Part shown: positions 43,636-51,832 of the stretch, piece by piece | How positions within the stretch are numbered: the first letter of the stretch is position 1 | How the letters are laid out: each line of letters starts with the position of its first letter | Notes under the pieces: generated by a model | What the model was told of the DNA's origin: nothing | Seen by the model: only the letters and a program-made list of their open reading frames with translations | Database searches by the model: none | Assembly (NCBI RefSeq): GCF_006542275.1 | Contig: NZ_CP041217.1 | Coordinates: 3,333,501 to 3,397,500, forward strand | Direction: 5' to 3' | Length of the DNA stretch: 64,000 nucleotides | From: Saccharibacillus brassicae | GTDB taxonomy: Bacteria; Bacillota; Bacilli; Paenibacillales; Paenibacillaceae | Made by a program: the position numbers and the translations under genes

Positions 43636-44496
43636 GTGGAATCGAACGAGAAAGTCCCTTATGTCCTAACCGGCAAAAGTTATACCGCCGTCGCTATCAA
43701 CGCGGCGGCCAAAGCAGGCGAATGGATCAAAAGCAGGGTCGGCACGCACGGACAGCTGTCCACGAAGACGTCGGCCCAGGATCTGGTCACGGAGATCGAC
43801 AAAGGCGCGGAACAGATGATTCGCCGCCTCATCCTGACCCATTTTCCGGATCATGCGATTCTCGGCGAAGAAAGCGTGGAGCCGGGCGAAGAAGCTTCGA
43901 TCCGCGCACTGGCCGAAACGGAAGGCGAAGAATATCTCTGGATCATCGACCCGATCGACGGAACGACCAACTTCGTGCACGGATTCCCGTTCTACTCCGT
44001 GTCGATCGCTCTGGCGCATAAAGGCGAAGTCATCATCGGCGTCATCTACGATCCGTCGCGCGACGAGATGTTCGTCGCGGAGAAAGGCAAAGGCGCCTAC
44101 GTACACGGCGCGCGCATGGGCGTATCCGGGGAAGAACGCCTCGCCCAAGGGCTGATCGCGGTAGGCTTTCCGGCCGATCCGGTCGTCAAGCTGCCGATCA
44201 ATCTGCGCGGTATCGGGGCGCTGGCGCCGCGCGTGCGCAGCCTGCGTGCGGGCGGTTCCGCCGCGCTGCATCTCGCCCACGTGGCGGCCGGCCGCCTGAG
44301 CGGATACTGGGAAGCCGGCCTCAACGCGTGGGATATCGCGGCGGGCGCGCTGCTCGTCGCCGAATCCGGCGGCAAAGTGAGCGATACGCTCGGGCATGCC
44401 TACCATCTCGGCGTGCGCAATATCGTCGCGACGAACGGCGATCTGCATGCCGAGCTGCTGACCGTATTGAAAGAAGCGGACGCTACCGGCGTCTAG
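43636..44496 (+). CDS. Inositol monophosphatase-family protein
   Basis: A 286-residue enzyme with GTG start after AAAGGCGG. The metal and catalytic motifs are DLVTEIDKGAEQ, ILGEESVE, WIIDPIDGTTNFVHGFPFYS and NAWDIAAGALLVAESGG. Members hydrolyse inositol phosphates, other sugar phosphates or 3'-phosphoadenosine 5'-phosphate; SuhB and YktC are relatives. The exact substrate is open. No terminator separates it from the next small gene. Confidence 0.9.
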   Translation: MESNEKVPYVLTGKSYTAVAINAAAKAGEWIKSRVGTHGQLSTKTSAQDLVTEIDKGAEQMIRRLILTHFPDHAILGEESVEPGEEASIRALAETEGEEYLWIIDPIDGTTNFVHGFPFYSVSIALAHKGEVIIGVIYDPSRDEMFVAEKGKGAYVHGARMGVSGEERLAQGLIAVGFPADPVVKLPINLRGIGALAPRVRSLRAGGSAALHLAHVAAGRLSGYWEAGLNAWDIAAGALLVAESGGKVSDTLGHAYHLGVRNIVATNGDLHAELLTVLKEADATGV

Positions 44497-44590
44497 GCCG
44501 GGACCTGTCCGAACGGTTGTTTTTTGGCAAAGGGAACGGCTTGACACCGGCTTGGCACTATCGGTCGAATTCATTAGAGGAGGAATAAGT

Positions 44591-44872
44591 ATGAGCGATG
44601 CGGCAGGGCGCAGACCCGGACAGGAACGACTGGAAGAAGAACTCAGCGAGCTGCTGACGGCAGGCGAGATGAAGGACGACGACCGCGAACGCAAAGAGCG
44701 CGAGCTGATCTCGCCGCGCTACGAGATCCGGACGCAGACGCAGCTGGACCCGATCGTGGAAGAGACCCGCCTGTACCGGGAGATGGCCGAAGAGATCGAC
44801 GACCGTTACGACGACTACATGCAAAAAGCCCAGCCCCGTACTCCGAAGAACCCGGACGGCAGCGCGGACTGA
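44591..44872 (+). CDS. Small charged protein of unknown function
   Basis: A 93-residue, strongly charged, helical protein (QERLEEELSELLTAGEMKDD, then VEETRLYREMAEEIDDRYDD). It is probably coiled-coil and cytoplasmic. The ATG at 44591 follows GAGGAGGAATAA, an excellent RBS; an in-frame start at 44552 is unlikely. The family was not recognised. It lies between the IMPase-family gene and a secreted SGNH hydrolase, all on the plus strand, and may be part of the same transcript. Confidence 0.75.
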   Translation: MSDAAGRRPGQERLEEELSELLTAGEMKDDDRERKERELISPRYEIRTQTQLDPIVEETRLYREMAEEIDDRYDDYMQKAQPRTPKNPDGSAD

Positions 44873-44950
44873 AGCAGGGCTTGCCTCATACATCCCAGAG
44901 CTTTATCAGATCAAATTCGAGCGGTCGCCATAGACCGGAAGGGAACAATC

Positions 44951-46192
44951 ATGAATATCCTAAGCAAAAAAGGCTGGAAAGCGCTGATCTGCACGGCGCT
45001 CGTACTTCCGGCATTCGGGCTCGCAGGCGCTTCGCACACGTTTGCGGCGGAAGACACGTACAAAATCGTATCGTTCGGCGATTCGCTGACGACGGGGTAC
45101 GAACCGCAGAAGACCGCTGCCGAATACTACGGCTTCGTGCCGCGCCTGGAAGAGCAATCCCGCTTCCACGGCCGGACCGAAGTCGATAATTACGGCATTT
45201 CCGGCCTCAATTCCGCCGGTCTGGAACGCTACGTCGAAGCGCTGCGCGCCAACGCGAACACGACGGCCGACGATATCCAGCCGGGCCTGCGCGACCCGAA
45301 CGCCGCGGTCTTCGCGGCCGGCGTGACGGCCGCCCGCACGGACGTGGCGGAAGCCGACGTCATCACGATCACGATCGGCGGCAACGATCTGCTGCCCCTG
45401 CTGACGAGCGGCAAGCTGCCGACCGCGGCCGAACTGACGCCGCAGGTCGCGGCGCTGCTTCAGGCGTATGCCGTCAATCTGGATCAGGTGCTGAGCGACC
45501 TGCGCGAGATCAATCCGAACGCCCGGATCGTCATCGCCGATCAGTATCAACCGATTCCGGCCGTTGCCGCCAAAGAGCTGTACGCGACGCTGAATCAAGC
45601 GTCCGCCGCTTACGCGACGACGCTGAACACGGTCGTGGCCGCTCAGAACGCGGCGGGCGGACACGTGGAGTCCGTCTCGGTCGCTCCGCTGTTCATCGGA
45701 CGCGAAATGCAGCTGACGCATATCGCCCGTCAGGATATTCACCCGAACCAGGTCGGCTACGAGACGCTGGCCAAAGCGTTTGCCGAACAGATCTGGCAAG
45801 AATACCGGACGCTCGGCAAGACGGTTCCCGCGACGACCGTCGCGGTCGTCGTGGCCGGCAAAGAGCTGAACACGGCCTTTAAGCCGATTCTCAAGAACGG
45901 CACGACGTTCGTCGTCCTGCGCGACATTACGGACGGATTGGGCGCCGAGCTGAAATGGAACAACAAAACGTCCACCGCCAGCATCGACTTCGACGGCCGC
46001 AGCGTCGGCATCCCGGTCGGCCAGAAGACGATCACGGTCAACGGCCAGAAGACCGCGATCCAGATTCCGGCTTTCACCGAAAAGGTGAACGGACAGTCGA
46101 AAACGTATGTGCCGCTCGCCGTTCTGGCGGACGGTCTCGGGTTCGAAGTGCAGTATACGCCTCGCCTGCGCACCGTATTCGTCAATCGGTAA
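44951..46192 (+). CDS. Secreted SGNH/GDSL hydrolase with C-terminal stalk domain
   Basis: A 413-residue protein. A signal peptide (LICTALVLPAFGLAGASHTF, cut near AA) precedes the SGNH domain. Block I is FGDSLTTGYE (Ser nucleophile), block III GGNDLLPLL and block V DIHPNQVGYETLA (Asp/His). A copper-amine-oxidase-N-like stalk domain follows (about 295-413, FKPILKNGTTFVVLRDITDG and YVPLAVLADGLGFEVQYTPR). It is a probable cell-wall-associated esterase, perhaps acting on polysaccharide acetyl groups or lipids. RBS GGAAGGGAA. The stalk domain is also present, at the other end, in the TraB protein at 8256-9476. Confidence 0.9.
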   Translation: MNILSKKGWKALICTALVLPAFGLAGASHTFAAEDTYKIVSFGDSLTTGYEPQKTAAEYYGFVPRLEEQSRFHGRTEVDNYGISGLNSAGLERYVEALRANANTTADDIQPGLRDPNAAVFAAGVTAARTDVAEADVITITIGGNDLLPLLTSGKLPTAAELTPQVAALLQAYAVNLDQVLSDLREINPNARIVIADQYQPIPAVAAKELYATLNQASAAYATTLNTVVAAQNAAGGHVESVSVAPLFIGREMQLTHIARQDIHPNQVGYETLAKAFAEQIWQEYRTLGKTVPATTVAVVVAGKELNTAFKPILKNGTTFVVLRDITDGLGAELKWNNKTSTASIDFDGRSVGIPVGQKTITVNGQKTAIQIPAFTEKVNGQSKTYVPLAVLADGLGFEVQYTPRLRTVFVNR

Positions 46193-46220
46193 CAGCGATT
46201 CGCCGGAAAAAAGCATTCTG

Positions 46221-46257
46221 ATCCGAAAGCGGCCTTAACCGCTTTCGGATTTTTTTA
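46221..46257 (+). terminator. Terminator after the SGNH gene
   Basis: ATCCGAAAGCGG / CCGCTTTCGGAT stem, TTTTTTT tail. Confidence 0.9.
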
Positions 46258-46417
46258 TCGAAAAAGATCGTCGGGGGCCGAAGCGTCTGCGTCTGCCGGA
46301 TCGGGGGCGAATGCGGAGAGTCCGTTTTTTTTGCGGCAGGTCAGGGTAATGAGTACCAAACAAACGAGCAGGATACGGACAAAACTCATCATTTTTCGAT
46401 TAAGGGGATATCGCGTT

Positions 46418-49400
46418 TTGAAGCAGAATCGGACAGAGAGACTCAAAGAGCTGGTGTCGGCAGGCGGCTTGTACCATTCGTTGTTAATGAACCACCCTGA
46501 CGGAATTGTGATGTTGGACGGCCGCGGGGAGATCGTCTACGCCAATCCGGCTATTTTGAATATGACCGGATTCACGGCCCGGGAGTTGGAGGAGATCGCG
46601 GACGAACTCCGGACCGATTCCGGGGCTTCTTTGCTGGAGCTTCGGTCGCTCTTTGCGGAAGCGGTCAAAGGCAAAACGGCTTCCGTCGATTTTACGATGC
46701 GGCGCAAAGAAGGCGGACCGATCGAGGCGCAGCTTGATTTCGTCCCGCTGGAGCACGAGTCCGAACGGCTCGGCGTCTACATCGTATGCCGGGACATCAC
46801 TTCCGCCAAGCTCTCCGAACGCAAACTGGCGGATGCGTCGGAACGGCACAAGCAGGCCGAAGAGCTGGCCAGAATCGTTTTTTGGGATTGGGATCTGAAA
46901 AACGACGACCTGCAGTTCTCGGACCTGATGTACGACATCTTCGGCATCGAAGACCGCGGGTCGGTGAGCGGAGCCCGGGACCTGCTGAAGCGAATCGTGA
47001 CCGAAGACCGGACGCAGGTCAAAAACCAGGTGATCGGCTGCGGGGACGGCGAGGCGTACGATATTACCTACAGCCTGCTGACGGACAGCGGGGAGCGCAG
47101 AACGGTACGTTCGCAGGGCAAAAGTATCGGCGATATGCACCTGGTCGGCAGCATTCAGGACATTACGGAGCAGACCCGGCTGGAATGGCAGATTCGCCAG
47201 AACCAGCTGGAATTCCAATTGATTTCCGAACATTCGCTGGACTTGTTTACCCGGCAGAGCGCGGATTCGATTTTTCTGTACCTGTCTCCGGCGTCCGACC
47301 ATATTCTCGGCTACAAGTCGCAGGAACTGGTCGGTCGAAGCTCGTTCGATATTTTCCATCCCGAAGATCGGGACAAAGTGGCCGCGTATTTGGGCAAAGT
47401 GAGAGAAGAAGGCACGTCGAGCACGATCGAATTCCGGGTGCGGACCCGCAGCGGGGACTACGTTTGGCTGGAGAGCGCGGCAAGCTTCACGTACGACGAG
47501 CATACGGGCGAGCCGCGCGAGATTATCGCCGTATCGCGGGACGTCACGGAGCGCAAGCTTGCGCAGCGGCAGCTTCAAGAAAGCGAAGAACGGTATAAGT
47601 CGCTGTTCGAGTACAACCCTTCGGGCGTCTATTCGCTCAGTCTCGAAGGGGTCTACACGTCCTGCAACCAGAGCATGGCGATTCTGCTCGGCTGCGGCAC
47701 GGAAGATCTGGTCGGCCAGTCTTACCGCACCGCGATCGAAGACGAGAACCTCGACCGGACGAACCGGTATTTCGAAGCGGCCTGCCGCGGTATTCCGCAA
47801 AATTATGAAGCTTCCATCGTGCGGGCGAGCGGCGAAAAAGTCGACCTGAATATTATCAATATCCCGATTTTCGTAGACGGCGAAGTGGTGGGCATCTACG
47901 GCATCGCCAGCGACATTACCGAGCGCAAACAGTATATCCGGCAGATCGAAAAACTCGGGTACGAGTATACGCTGATCTTGAATTCCGTGTCCGAAGGCAT
48001 TTTCGGGATCGGCAACGACGGCCGGACGATGTTTGCCAATCCGGCTGCGCTCAATCTGCTCGGGTACGGGCAGGAAGAGTTTATCGGGCACGATAACCAC
48101 AGTCTGCTGCTGCACTCCGGCACGGACGGCGTTCCGTATACGGTGGAGGAGTGTCCGATCTGCCGCACGCTGAACGACGGCCTGCCGAGACTCGTTCAGG
48201 AAGGCGTCATCTGGAAAAAAGACGGGTCGAGCTGCCTGATCGAATACAACGTCAATCCGATCGTGGACAAAGGCCGCATTCAAGGCGCCGTCGTCGTGTT
48301 CCGGGACCTGACGAACGAGCGGGAAGTGCTGCGGCAGAAAGAATTGGCCGAGCAGACCGCGTCGGCCAAATCGGAATTCCTCGCCATGATGAGCCACGAG
48401 ATCCGGACTCCGATGAACGGGGTGCTCGGCATGACCGACCTGCTGCTGGAGACCGAGCTGATGCCGGGACAGCGGGAATATGCGGAGATCATTCAAGACA
48501 GCGGCCGTTCGCTGATGCGCATTCTGAACGACGTGCTGGACTTCAGCAAGATCGACGCCGGAGGGCTGAACCTGGAATTCGAGAACGTGCTGCTGACGCC
48601 TCTGATCGCGAGCGCCGCCGAATTGTTCGCGGCCCAGGCCGAAGCCAAAGGCATCTCGCTGCGCTGGGAAGCCGCTCCGAACGTTCCGGAAGAAATCGTC
48701 GTCGATCCCGATCGGCTTCGGCAGGTGCTGGCCAACCTGATCGGCAACGCCGTCAAATTCACGGACAGCGGCTCGGTCACGGTCTCGGTAGCGGTAGCCG
48801 AAGGCGCCGACGAACGCGAACCGGTGCTTGATTTCCGGGTGGAAGATACCGGCGTGGGCATTGCCCAAAACAAGCAGAACCGCCTGTTCCAGTCGTTTTC
48901 GCAGCTACATCCCGGGCTGAACCGCAAATACGGAGGCACCGGCCTCGGCTTGTCGATCTCCAAACGGCTGGTCGAATTGATGGGCGGAACGATCCGGGTC
49001 GAGAGCCGGGAGCATGTCGGATCGGTCTTCCGCTTCACGCTGCCCTGCAGCGTCTCGGGCCAGAGACCGCTGCCCGATCTCTTCGCCGCAGACGGAGCGG
49101 CTTCGAACGAACATGGCGGCGCGGAGCGCGGCACGGGCTTTGCCGAAGAAGCGGAGAAGCCGGAGAACCTGAGCATCCTGATCGCGGAGGACCATCCGGT
49201 CAACCGCCGGCTGCTCAGCGAGCTGCTGCTCAAGTCCGGCTGCCGGGCGGACATCGTCGAGAACGGCATCGAAGCTTTTGCGGCCGCGGCCAAAAAGCGC
49301 TACGATCTTGTGTTCATGGACGTGCAGATGCCGCAGATGGACGGAATGACGGCGGCAAGGCTGATCCGCCAGATGCTGCCGGAACAATCGGTGCCGTATA

Positions 49401-49573
49401 TCGTGGCGGTGACCGCTTTCGTGCGGCCGGGCTTCGCGGAAGAATGCCTCGCGAGCGGCATGCAGGACTACGTGTTCAAGCCGATCTCGGAACCGGAGAT
49501 CCGGCGCGTGCTGCTTGACCGGGACGGACGCCGGCGGGAGTTTTTGCGGCAGCGGCGGCATCCGCAAACGTAA
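46418..49573 (+). CDS. Cytoplasmic hybrid histidine kinase with several PAS domains and receiver
   Basis: About 1,050 residues. The TTG at 46418 is preferred for TAAGGGGA upstream; an ATG at 46349 and TTG at 46331 are alternatives. No membrane segment is visible. Five PAS domains run over residues 15-660, including SLLMNHPDGIVMLD, VFWDWDLKNDDLQFSD, LISEHSLDLFTRQSADSIFL, YNPSGVYSLSLEGVYTSCNQ and NSVSEGIFGIGNDG. The last has HSG then CPICRTL, a Cys pair. HisKA is LAMMSHEIRTPMNGVLGMTD, followed by an ATPase domain (GGTGLGLSISKRLVELMGG) and a receiver (LIAEDHPVNRR, FMDVQMPQMDG). Hybrid kinases are rare in Bacillales. The PAS array suggests a redox, light or ligand signal; none can be chosen. Confidence 0.9.
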   Translation: MKQNRTERLKELVSAGGLYHSLLMNHPDGIVMLDGRGEIVYANPAILNMTGFTARELEEIADELRTDSGASLLELRSLFAEAVKGKTASVDFTMRRKEGGPIEAQLDFVPLEHESERLGVYIVCRDITSAKLSERKLADASERHKQAEELARIVFWDWDLKNDDLQFSDLMYDIFGIEDRGSVSGARDLLKRIVTEDRTQVKNQVIGCGDGEAYDITYSLLTDSGERRTVRSQGKSIGDMHLVGSIQDITEQTRLEWQIRQNQLEFQLISEHSLDLFTRQSADSIFLYLSPASDHILGYKSQELVGRSSFDIFHPEDRDKVAAYLGKVREEGTSSTIEFRVRTRSGDYVWLESAASFTYDEHTGEPREIIAVSRDVTERKLAQRQLQESEERYKSLFEYNPSGVYSLSLEGVYTSCNQSMAILLGCGTEDLVGQSYRTAIEDENLDRTNRYFEAACRGIPQNYEASIVRASGEKVDLNIINIPIFVDGEVVGIYGIASDITERKQYIRQIEKLGYEYTLILNSVSEGIFGIGNDGRTMFANPAALNLLGYGQEEFIGHDNHSLLLHSGTDGVPYTVEECPICRTLNDGLPRLVQEGVIWKKDGSSCLIEYNVNPIVDKGRIQGAVVVFRDLTNEREVLRQKELAEQTASAKSEFLAMMSHEIRTPMNGVLGMTDLLLETELMPGQREYAEIIQDSGRSLMRILNDVLDFSKIDAGGLNLEFENVLLTPLIASAAELFAAQAEAKGISLRWEAAPNVPEEIVVDPDRLRQVLANLIGNAVKFTDSGSVTVSVAVAEGADEREPVLDFRVEDTGVGIAQNKQNRLFQSFSQLHPGLNRKYGGTGLGLSISKRLVELMGGTIRVESREHVGSVFRFTLPCSVSGQRPLPDLFAADGAASNEHGGAERGTGFAEEAEKPENLSILIAEDHPVNRRLLSELLLKSGCRADIVENGIEAFAAAAKKRYDLVFMDVQMPQMDGMTAARLIRQMLPEQSVPYIVAVTAFVRPGFAEECLASGMQDYVFKPISEPEIRRVLLDRDGRRREFLRQRRHPQT

Positions 49574-49577
49574 AAAA

Positions 49578-49602
49578 AGGCGGGAGATTATTTCTCCCGC
49601 CT
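49578..49602. terminator. Terminator copy 1 (duplicated 25-mer)
   Basis: AGGCGGGAGATTATTTCTCC plus CGCCT: a 10-bp hairpin preceded by an A-run. Identical to 49805-49829. Serves the hybrid kinase gene. Confidence 0.8.
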
Positions 49603-49804
49603 CAACGTGTCGAGAAAGTCTGATTCTGAACAAAGTGAGGAGGCGGAGGGAGAAATTCAGTGTAGGAGCGCCAGCGTTCGCCTTTGAAATCAGGAAAATC
49701 CCATTCAAATTTGATCCTTTTTCCTGATTTCAACACGCGACCGGAACGAATTTCTCCCGCAGTCGACAAGCTTCTCCTACGTATAGGACTTTCTCGACAG
49801 CCTG
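49603..49804. mobile_element. MITE-like multi-palindrome element
   Basis: A ~200-bp insert between two identical 25-bp terminator copies. Ends are TGTCGAGAAAGTC (49608-49620) and GACTTTCTCGACA (49787-49799), a perfect 13-bp inverted repeat. Inner pairs are GGGAGAAATTC / GAATTTCTCCC (49648, 49748), GTAGGAG / CTCCTAC (49662, 49774) and TGAAATCAGGAAAA / TTTTCCTGATTTCA (49685, 49719). There is no coding capacity. Confidence 0.6.
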
Positions 49805-49829
49805 AGGCGGGAGATTATTTCTCCCGCCT
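49805..49829. terminator. Terminator copy 2 (duplicated 25-mer)
   Basis: Same 25-mer as 49578-49602. On the minus strand it includes the last codons and TAA stop (49815-49817) of the TPR gene, so both gene end and terminator are duplicated. Confidence 0.8.
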
Positions 49830-50711
49830 TTTCGGCGCGCGCCGCCAGCCGTACACCTGGACGTGCACGAAAGCTTTGCTCAGCATGAAGCTGAGCATGT
49901 ACAAAATGACAAGTAGGATGACCAGCGGCCGGAACACGATCGACGCGATGATCCAGATCAGCACCAGCTTCCACGGCTTGAAGCGCCGGAAGAACACCGG
50001 CAGGGTGAAGATCCGGTAGAACCAGAAGTTTTTTTGCAGCGACTGCATGTATTCGGTCCGGATCTGCTCGTCGTCGGGATCGAGCCGGATTGCCTGTTCC
50101 ATCATGGTCTTGGCGCCTTTGGCGTCGCCCCGCCGATCCGCCGCCCAGCCCAGATACAGAAACGTCTGGGCGCGTTCGACGTCTTCGCGCAGCGCCGTCT
50201 CGGCCGATTCGATCGAATCGTCGAAGCGCAGACAGTTGGCGAGCACATAGCTGTGCAGCGCATGGTACAACCCGTTCTCCGCGTCGATTTCGAGCGCCTG
50301 TTCGATACTGACGCGGGCCTGTTCGAACTTGCCCTGCTTGTTGTGCATATTGGCCAGCAAATAATACAGATGCGCCCGATACGGATTGATGCGCAGCGCT
50401 TCTTCGGCCGCTTCACGCATCAATTTCCACTCGTTGGTCGCGTAATGGATAACCGCGCGGAAGAACCAGCCGTCATCGTCGTCGGGATCGATACGCAGCG
50501 ACTGGTTCGTGCATTCCAGCGCCCGGTCGAACTCGTCCGTATTGATATAGGCGAGCGCCAGCGCGTTGTACGGCCCCGCCGTCTCCGGCTCCTCGCGCAG
50601 CCATTCGCCGGCTTCGGCCAGCGCTTCCTTATGCTTGCCCCAGCCGAGCAGCCGTTGGAACCGTTCGGCGCGCACGCCCGGCGGGACCGGGCCGTTGATC
50701 TCTTCGCTCAT
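49815..50711 (-). CDS. TPR-repeat protein with C-terminal membrane segment
   Basis: A 298-residue protein. About five to six tetratricopeptide repeats fill residues 20-215 (AGPYNALALAYINTDEFDRA, HLYYLLANMHNKQGKFEQAR, TFLYLGWAADRRGDAKGAKT). A C-terminal hydrophobic hairpin (about 235-285, PWKLVLIWIIASIVFRPLVI) anchors it. The last residues are basic (KRREK). It lies 18 bp downstream of the AAA+ gene in the same direction and almost certainly shares its transcript. It may be a membrane adaptor for that ATPase. This is inference; I know no characterised pair like it. Confidence 0.85.
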   Translation of the reverse strand: MSEEINGPVPPGVRAERFQRLLGWGKHKEALAEAGEWLREEPETAGPYNALALAYINTDEFDRALECTNQSLRIDPDDDDGWFFRAVIHYATNEWKLMREAAEEALRINPYRAHLYYLLANMHNKQGKFEQARVSIEQALEIDAENGLYHALHSYVLANCLRFDDSIESAETALREDVERAQTFLYLGWAADRRGDAKGAKTMMEQAIRLDPDDEQIRTEYMQSLQKNFWFYRIFTLPVFFRRFKPWKLVLIWIIASIVFRPLVILLVILYMLSFMLSKAFVHVQVYGWRRAPKRREK

Positions 50712-50729
50712 CGCGCCACCTCCGGGATT

Positions 50730-51677
50730 TTAGCGGATTTTGTGCCTTTTGATAAATTCCAGCACCTGCGCGTATTCGCCGTTCGTGTCGCTGAACGTGG
50801 CATAGTTGCGCGCGGTGGCGAACCAGTCGAGCGTGGACGCCTGCCGGGTCTTCAGGACGCGGCGGAAATCGGTCTCCGCGAGCGGTTGGATCTCGCCCGT
50901 CTCCATCGCCCGCTCCAGCGCAAGTTCGGTCGCGTCCCGCACCAGCTGGTCGAGATCCGCGCCGGAGAACAGGGGTGTGCTCTCGGCCAGCTTGCGCACG
51001 TTGATTCCGTCGGCCGGCTTGCCGTGCAGCTTGAGCTTGAGAATCGTGCCGCGTTCTTCTTCTTCCGGCGGCGTGACGAACAGCAGATTGTTGAAGCGTC
51101 CCGGGCGCCGCAGGGCGGAGTCGAGATACCACGGCGTATTGGTCGCGCCGACGATAAAGACGTTCTCGTTGAAGCTCGCGAGTCCGTCCAACTCGACCAG
51201 CAGCTGGTTCACGAGCATGCGGTCGTGATGCTGGCGCATGCCGTGGCGGCTGCCGCCGAGCGCGTCCAACTCGTCGATGAACAGGACGCAGGGCGCTTCG
51301 GCGCGTGCTTTTTCGAAAATGGCATGCAGATTGTGTTCGCTGCCCCCGATGTACATGGACAGGATCGCCTGAAGTTCCAGATGCAAAAAGCTCGCATCGA
51401 TCTCGCCGGCGATCGCGCGGGCCAGAAACGTTTTGCCGCAGCCGGGAGGTCCGTACAGCAGCAGGGAACCGCCCGCTTCCCGGCCGTAGGCCGCGAACAG
51501 CTCGGGCTGCTGGAGCGGGAGGATAAAGTTCATGCGAATCTTCTTCTTGACCTCTTCCAATCCGCCGACGTCGGCGAAAGTCACGGGCGGTTTCTCGATC
51601 TCGACGAGATCCTCCGCGTTTTTGTCGAATTGGATCACTTTGAGATTTTTGCGGCGCTGCTCTTTATCGTCGTCCAT
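50730..51677 (-). CDS. AAA+ ATPase, Cdc48/FtsH-like module
   Basis: A 315-residue protein. The start at 51677 (MDDDKEQRRKNLKVIQ) follows GAGAGGAGA; a longer frame to 51713 is possible. VTFADVGGLEEVKKKI is the N-linker typical of Cdc48/FtsH-type AAA domains. Walker A is GPPGCGKT, Walker B is LFIDELDAL, and the second region of homology has SALRRPGRFNNLL with arginine fingers. There is no protease domain or second AAA ring. It probably remodels proteins. The adjoining TPR membrane protein is its likely partner. Confidence 0.88.
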   Translation of the reverse strand: MDDDKEQRRKNLKVIQFDKNAEDLVEIEKPPVTFADVGGLEEVKKKIRMNFILPLQQPELFAAYGREAGGSLLLYGPPGCGKTFLARAIAGEIDASFLHLELQAILSMYIGGSEHNLHAIFEKARAEAPCVLFIDELDALGGSRHGMRQHHDRMLVNQLLVELDGLASFNENVFIVGATNTPWYLDSALRRPGRFNNLLFVTPPEEEERGTILKLKLHGKPADGINVRKLAESTPLFSGADLDQLVRDATELALERAMETGEIQPLAETDFRRVLKTRQASTLDWFATARNYATFSDTNGEYAQVLEFIKRHKIR

Positions 51678-51741
51678 GGGATCTCCTCTCGCTTGCAGGT
51701 TTGTTACTATCATAACCCATCTATGGGAATGGGCCTATGCC

Positions 51742-51785
51742 AAAATCACCTTCGGGCCCGCGGATTAAGCGGAGCCGAAGGTGAT
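51742..51785 (-). terminator. Terminator after hemL
   Basis: 12-bp stem AATCACCTTCGG / CCGAAGGTGATT with an inner CCGC/GCGG pair. On the minus strand it is followed by TTTTGG. Confidence 0.75.
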
Positions 51786-51832
51786 TGCAAGGGTCTGGCT
51801 CAGGAATGGGCGTGCAAAGCGGGAAAGCCGCT

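Noticed and set aside
46255..46446. 63-codon minus-strand frame with a hydrophobic stretch
   Set aside because: It starts inside the kinase coding region and ends in the terminator of the previous gene; no RBS.
46484..48868. 794-codon frame antisense to the hybrid kinase
   Set aside because: Arg/His/Gln-rich composition typical of antisense frames in GC-rich DNA; the plus-strand kinase has clear domains throughout.
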